Shown: piece after piece, positions 6,131 through 9,678 of the stretch | Layout of the letters: every line of letters begins with the position of its first letter | Position numbering within the stretch: position 1 is the first letter of the stretch | NCBI GenBank assembly: GCA_021205485.1 | Contig: JAJPXK010000035.1 | Coordinates: forward strand, 1 to 9,678 | From: Clostridia bacterium | GTDB taxonomy: Bacteria > Bacillota > Clostridia > Christensenellales > Borkfalkiaceae | Reading direction: 5' to 3' | DNA: 9,678 bases | Position numbers and translations under genes: made by a program | Notes under the pieces: generated by a model | Seen by the model: the letters and a program-made list of their open reading frames with translations, nothing else | What the model was told of the DNA's origin: nothing | Databases searched by the model: none

Positions 6131-7639
6131 ATGCAGAGCGACGGTAAAGAACACATTTATATAGCCATAGATTTAAAGTCGTTTTACGCCTCGGTTGAGT
6201 GCGTGGAGCGGGGGCTTGACCCGCTGACTACAAACCTTGTGGTGGCCGATAAAAGCAGGACGGAAAAAACAATCTGTCTTGCCGTTTCCCCTTCGCTTAA
6301 AGCGTACGGCATCCCCGGGCGGGCGAGGCTGTTTGAAGTGGTTCAGAAGGTGAAAGAGGTAAACGCCGAACGGAGGAAAAGGGCCATAGGCCGCAAGCTT
6401 ACGGCGTACACTTACGACGATAAAGTGGTAAGGACGGTACTCAACGTCGGCCTCGACTACGTAGTCGCCCCTCCGCGCATGGCGTACTACATTGAATACA
6501 GTTCAAGAATTTATGAAATATACCTTAAATATGTTTCCGCGGACGACATCCACGTTTATTCTATAGACGAGGTGTTTATAGACGCCACAAGCTACCTTAA
6601 AATGTATAAGCTCTCGGCGAGGGATTTCGCGATGACTTTGATAAGGGAAGTGCTTAAAGAGACGGGTATCACCGCGACGGCGGGCATAGGAACAAATCTG
6701 TACCTTTGCAAAGTGGCGATGGATATAGTGGCGAAGCATATCCCCGCCGACGAGGACGGGGTAAGAATCGCCGAGCTTGACGAAAAAAGTTACCGAAAAA
6801 CGCTTTGGAACCACAGGCCCCTGACCGATTTCTGGCGGGTAGGCAAGGGGTACGAGGCAAAGCTTGAACAGCTCGGCCTGTACACCATGGGCGACATCGC
6901 CGAATGTTCTTCAGGCGGGCCTTCAGACCCCTACAACGAGGAGCTTTTATATAAGACCTTTGGCGTGAACGCCGAACTTTTAATCGATCACGCATGGGGC
7001 TATGAGCCGTGCACCATAGCCGATATAAAGGCGTACAAGCCTGAAAATACCAGTTTAAGCTCGGGGCAGGTGCTGCAAAGCCCGTATACGTTTGAAAAGG
7101 GCAGGATTATTGTAAAGGAAATGGCGGAAGAGCTCGCCCTGGACCTTGTTTTAAAAAAGCTTGTCACCGACCAGATAGTTTTAACCGTCGGCTACGACGC
7201 CGAAAACAAGGACTACGGCGGCGAGTACTCTTTGGACAGGTACGGCAGAAAGATACCTAAACACGCTCACGGCACCGAAAATTTAGACAGGCAGACGTCT
7301 TCTGCGAGGCTTATCACGCAGGCCGCATTAAAGCTTTACGACAGGATTATGGATAAAAATCTGCTTCTCCGCCGCATAAATATCGTGGCCGCCCGTACGG
7401 TTGACGAGAAAGATGCCACGGCAAAGAGCGAGCAGCTTGATATGTTCACCGACCCTGAGCAGCTTGAAAAGAGGCGTCGGGCGGAGGAGAAGGAGCTGGA
7501 AAAGGAAAAACGCAGGCAGGCGGCCGAGGCGGAGATTAAAAAGAAGTACGGCAAAAACGCCCTTTTAAAGGGGACGGACTTTGAGGAAGGGGCCACCGCC
7601 AAAGAACGCAACGGCCAGATAGGCGGGCATAAGGCATGA
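6131..7639 (+). CDS. Y-family translesion DNA polymerase (UvrX/DinB-like)
   Basis: This enzyme copies past damaged bases at stalled forks. The catalytic core is recognisable: IAIDLKSFYASVE with Asp14, the Y-family Phe/Tyr region (F18-Y19), and YSIDEVFID with Asp146 and Glu147 as metal ligands. A fingers/palm region precedes a thumb with a helix-hairpin-helix-like LGLYTMGDIAEC and a little-finger region ending near residue 420. QLDMF at 435-439 closely matches the sliding-clamp-binding pentapeptide. A charged Glu/Lys/Arg-rich helix (about 445-470) leads to a tail ending RNGQIGGHKA, which I recall as conserved in the Firmicutes UvrX-like class. The start has a weak, distant SD (AGGAA at 6114-6118, 12 nt upstream). 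It overlaps the YolD-like gene by 4 nt. No LexA-type box is visible upstream. Confidence 0.92.
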   Translation: MQSDGKEHIYIAIDLKSFYASVECVERGLDPLTTNLVVADKSRTEKTICLAVSPSLKAYGIPGRARLFEVVQKVKEVNAERRKRAIGRKLTAYTYDDKVVRTVLNVGLDYVVAPPRMAYYIEYSSRIYEIYLKYVSADDIHVYSIDEVFIDATSYLKMYKLSARDFAMTLIREVLKETGITATAGIGTNLYLCKVAMDIVAKHIPADEDGVRIAELDEKSYRKTLWNHRPLTDFWRVGKGYEAKLEQLGLYTMGDIAECSSGGPSDPYNEELLYKTFGVNAELLIDHAWGYEPCTIADIKAYKPENTSLSSGQVLQSPYTFEKGRIIVKEMAEELALDLVLKKLVTDQIVLTVGYDAENKDYGGEYSLDRYGRKIPKHAHGTENLDRQTSSARLITQAALKLYDRIMDKNLLLRRINIVAARTVDEKDATAKSEQLDMFTDPEQLEKRRRAEEKELEKEKRRQAAEAEIKKKYGKNALLKGTDFEEGATAKERNGQIGGHKA

Positions 7640-8070
7640 AAGATTACAGTAAAATTATTGATTTGCCTCACCATGTGTCGCAAAAGCATCCGCAGATGCC
7701 GACGGCTGACAGGGCGGCGCAGTTTTCTTCATTCGCGGCTTTGAAGGGGTATGACGAAGCGGTTGAAGAGGCCGCGAGATTAACCGACGGCAAGGTTGAA
7801 ATTTCTTCTGACAAGCAGGCCGAACTTGACGTTAAATTAGGCATATTGGCGGGTCTTTTGAAGGAAAACCCCGTTATTTCAATTACTTATTTCAAGCCCG
7901 ACGAGCGTAAATCGGGCGGCAAGTATTTAAAGAAGACGGGCGTTGCCGCAAAGGTGGACTATTTAAAAAGACAAATTGTATTTTCTGACGGCTTCGTCGT
8001 GTCTACGGACTGCGTCGCAGACATAACGGGCGACGAAGTGGACAGGCTATATGACGCGGGCGATTATTGA
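7636..8070 (+). CDS. YolD-like family protein
   Basis: This 144-aa protein begins with a region typical of clostridial YolD-like proteins (PHHVSQKHPQM, then DRAAQFSSFAALKGYDEAV), followed by a helical segment with RLTDGKVEIS and a beta-rich half (ISITYFKPDERKSGGKY...VFSDGFVVSTDCVADI). YolD family genes sit beside UvrX/YqjW-type polymerases in Bacillota, exactly as here, with ATGA overlap (7636-7639) giving translational coupling. The biochemical role is not settled; it is thought to be a polymerase partner. There are no membrane segments or catalytic motifs. Assignment rests on recognised sequence pattern plus neighbour. Confidence 0.82.
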   Translation: MKDYSKIIDLPHHVSQKHPQMPTADRAAQFSSFAALKGYDEAVEEAARLTDGKVEISSDKQAELDVKLGILAGLLKENPVISITYFKPDERKSGGKYLKKTGVAAKVDYLKRQIVFSDGFVVSTDCVADITGDEVDRLYDAGDY

Positions 8071-8132
8071 ATTGCGTCCCGTTGCTTTTAAGATGGAATA
8101 TAAACATTGTGTAAAAAAACTACAGGTTAAAT

Positions 8133-9203
8133 ATGAATAAAAAACAACTTCCCGTAATAGCTATATGTTACGATTTTGATAAAACTCTATCCCCCGAGGA
8201 TATGCAGAGCTTTTCGCTTATCCCTAAATTAAACTGCGACACGGCTGAGTTCTGGCGGCAATCCAACGAACTGGCGAAAAACGAGGGAATGGATAAAATC
8301 CTCGCGTATATGCGGCTTATAATACAGAAGGCCAACGCCAACGGCATACGCTTGCAGGAGAGCGACTTTAAAGACATGGGCAAGACCATAAAGCTTTTCA
8401 GCGGGGTAGAGACGTGGTTTGACCGCATAAACGACTACGCCCTTTCGGCGGGGGTGCAGGCGGAACACTACATAATTTCTGCGGGGCTTAAAGAGATTAT
8501 AGAGGGCACTTCCATAGCTAAATATTTTACGGGTATTTACGCTTCGTCGTTTTACTACGGCGTTTACGGCGAGCCGGTATGGCCTAAGCAGGTGGTAAAC
8601 TACACTACAAAGACGCAGTATCTTTTCCGCATAAACAAAAATTGCCTCGATTTGAGCAACGAAGACAGCGTAAACGAATTCCAGCCCGAAAACGACAGGC
8701 GTATACCCCTCCGCAATTTTATTTACATAGGCGACAGCGAAACGGACATACCCGCCATGAAAATTATCAAAAACGGCGGAGGCGTCTCTATCGGCGTGTA
8801 CAACGCCGAGACGGGCAATTTGGACAGGGTGCGCAAGCTTTTAAAGCAAAACCGCATAAACTATCTTATGCCCGCAGACTACAGCGAAGGCGGCATACTT
8901 GAAGGCGCCGTAAAGGACATAATAAAAAAGATGGCGGCGAACGAGGCCCTGGAAAAATTGCATAAGTCGCAAGACAGTTACGTAAACGAGATGGATAATC
9001 TGGAAGAATACGTTGACTATACCAAAAAATTTATCGCCGAAAATAATTTCGCGGGAAGCGAACTGGAAGAAAAAATCAATTCGGCGCGCCTGAAAATAGA
9101 GGCCGAAGGCGAAAAAATTATAAAGGGCGGGGCGATACCGCCCGAAGTCGCCGAGCGTTACATCCAAAGTTTAAAGGCAGAGATAACAAGTTTAAAAAAG
9201 TAA
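8133..9203 (+). CDS. HAD superfamily phosphatase-like protein with helical C-terminal extension
   Basis: This is a cytoplasmic HAD hydrolase of the phosphoserine-phosphatase-like type. Motif I is YDFDKTLSP, with nucleophile Asp14 and acid Asp16. Motif II is probably YIISAGLKEI (the Ser-Ala-Gly). Motif III is a Lys around residues 153-165 (WPKQVVNYTTKTQYLF). Motif IV is GDSETD (200-205). A cap domain occupies the region between motifs I and II. Residues about 265-356 are not part of the basic fold: they are rich in Glu, Lys and Leu and look helical or coiled-coil (EALEKLHKSQDSYVNEMDNLEE...). Usual single-domain members end near 220-250 residues, so this extension is extra. SD AGG (8124-8126) is 6 nt before ATG. 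Substrate unknown; the large cap suggests a small phosphorylated metabolite. The gene is 62 nt after the YolD-like gene and may share its transcript. Confidence 0.85.
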   Translation: MNKKQLPVIAICYDFDKTLSPEDMQSFSLIPKLNCDTAEFWRQSNELAKNEGMDKILAYMRLIIQKANANGIRLQESDFKDMGKTIKLFSGVETWFDRINDYALSAGVQAEHYIISAGLKEIIEGTSIAKYFTGIYASSFYYGVYGEPVWPKQVVNYTTKTQYLFRINKNCLDLSNEDSVNEFQPENDRRIPLRNFIYIGDSETDIPAMKIIKNGGGVSIGVYNAETGNLDRVRKLLKQNRINYLMPADYSEGGILEGAVKDIIKKMAANEALEKLHKSQDSYVNEMDNLEEYVDYTKKFIAENNFAGSELEEKINSARLKIEAEGEKIIKGGAIPPEVAERYIQSLKAEITSLKK

Positions 9204-9223
9204 ATACAGCTTGCTTTTGGAAT

Positions 9224-9320
9224 GAGATTCTTCGACTGCGCTTTGCGCCATATAATCTGAAACCTTTTACAATAAGGTGTGCAAAGTTTCGGGCTTACGC
9301 CCTCACGCAGGATGGCGGTG
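9224..9320. repeat. Dispersed intergenic repeat, diverged copy 2
   Basis: This non-coding stretch starts GAGATTCTTCGACTGCGCTTTGC and ends CACGCAGGATGGCGGTG, echoing copy 1 at 52-102 (ATYCTTCGRCTGC ... GCTTTGC ... CAGGATGRC). The middle is longer here and holds two short stems (ACCTT/AAGGT at 9262-9278; GGGC/GCCC at 9291-9302). The remaining bases between the HAD gene and the next promoter show nothing else I can support, and no clear terminator for the HAD gene. Confidence 0.45.
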
Positions 9321-9375
9321 AACTATTGTAATATAGCGGAACGGGATTCGGAAGGCGGCTATGCAAAATGATTTC

Positions 9376-9404
9376 TTGACTTTGTTTTTCGTATGCCGTA
9401 TAAT
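9376..9404 (+). promoter_or_regulatory. Sigma-A promoter of the LOG-family gene
   Basis: TTGACT (9376-9381) and a perfect TATAAT (9399-9404) are separated by 17 bp. Transcription should start near 9411, leaving about 17 nt of leader with an AAAAGG SD (9411-9416) before the ATG at 9428. This is the clearest canonical promoter in the window. Confidence 0.85.
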
Positions 9405-9427
9405 ATTCAAAAAAGGTAATAAATTAT

Positions 9428-9678
9428 ATGAAAATATGCGTATTCGGCGCGTCAAGCGCTAAAATCGATATAAGTTATATCGCCGAGGTAGAGGCCTTAG
9501 GCGAAAAGATGGCAAAAAGGGGGCACTCCCTTGTATACGGCGCGGGCGCTACGGGCGTAATGGGCGCCGCCGCGAGGGGCGTAATAAGAGGAGGCGGCGA
9601 GGTTCACGGCGTTATCCCCGAATTTTTCCGCGATGAAATCTTAGAGGCCAATTTTTATGATTGCTCTTTGCTCACTTA
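9428..9678 (+). CDS. LOG/TIGR00730-family protein, N-terminal part (truncated by window)
   Basis: The first 83 codons are visible and the gene runs off the right edge. The start MKICVFGASS, then VYGAGATGVMGAAARG, then GVIPEFF, match the Rossmann-like N-terminus of the LOG (cytokinin-activating phosphoribohydrolase, formerly mis-named lysine decarboxylase-like) family; members cleave nucleoside 5'-monophosphates to base and ribose 5-phosphate. The usual GGG is GAG here. The diagnostic PGGxGTxxE motif should lie beyond the window, so activity cannot be judged. It has its own promoter and is not part of the HAD transcript. Confidence 0.82.
   Translation, partial: MKICVFGASSAKIDISYIAEVEALGEKMAKRGHSLVYGAGATGVMGAAARGVIRGGGEVHGVIPEFFRDEILEANFYDCSLLT

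Noticed and set aside
8072..8104. Promoter for the HAD gene (TTGCGT or TTGCTT with TATAAA).
   Set aside because: Spacings are 21 or 11 bp, outside the usable range, so no promoter is claimed.

Overview
The window looks like a chromosomal segment from an anaerobic, probably gut-type Bacillota (Clostridia-like) genome. The support is indirect: AGG-type ribosome binding sites, short intergenic gaps, near-consensus sigma-A promoters, a Y-family polymerase of the UvrX kind coupled to a YolD-like gene, and a dispersed intergenic repeat of the ATCCTTCG...CAGGATGACA type. All supported genes lie on the + strand. No rRNA, tRNA, CRISPR array or transposase is visible.

Region 1 (about 1-5142) is a four-gene operon. 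It holds an importer ATPase, a secreted substrate-binding protein with a Ser/Thr/Gly linker, a fused two-domain permease of the FbpB type, and a compact beta-CASP-like metallo-beta-lactamase-fold protein. The first three make a complete ABC importer of the ferric-iron/phosphonate/thiamine-like superfamily; the substrate cannot be read from sequence. The binding protein has a lipobox (VAA) with no cysteine after it. A 12-bp-stem hairpin follows the operon.

Region 2 (5116-6082) is the most unusual part. Four palindromes with the core ACGCA-N5-TGCGT are centred at 5127, 5159, 5191 and 5223, exactly 32 bp apart (about three DNA turns). They lie just upstream of a strong promoter (TTGCAA-17-TATAAT with extended -10). 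That promoter serves an XRE-HTH/nucleotidyltransferase fusion (GSX10DXE motif) overlapping a HepT-like HEPN gene (RX4HXY). This reads as a MNT/HEPN toxin-antitoxin module whose antitoxin carries its own DNA-binding domain and faces a phased operator array. The stretch is visibly more AT-rich than its neighbours, which suggests horizontal acquisition.

Region 3 (6131-8070) is a translesion DNA polymerase overlapping a YolD-like partner by 4 nt (ATGA), a known Firmicutes pairing. Region 4 (8133-9203) is a HAD phosphatase-like protein with a helical C-terminal extension. An intergenic segment with a diverged copy of the repeat seen near the window start follows. A consensus promoter (TTGACT-17-TATAAT) then drives a LOG/TIGR00730-family gene cut off by the window end.
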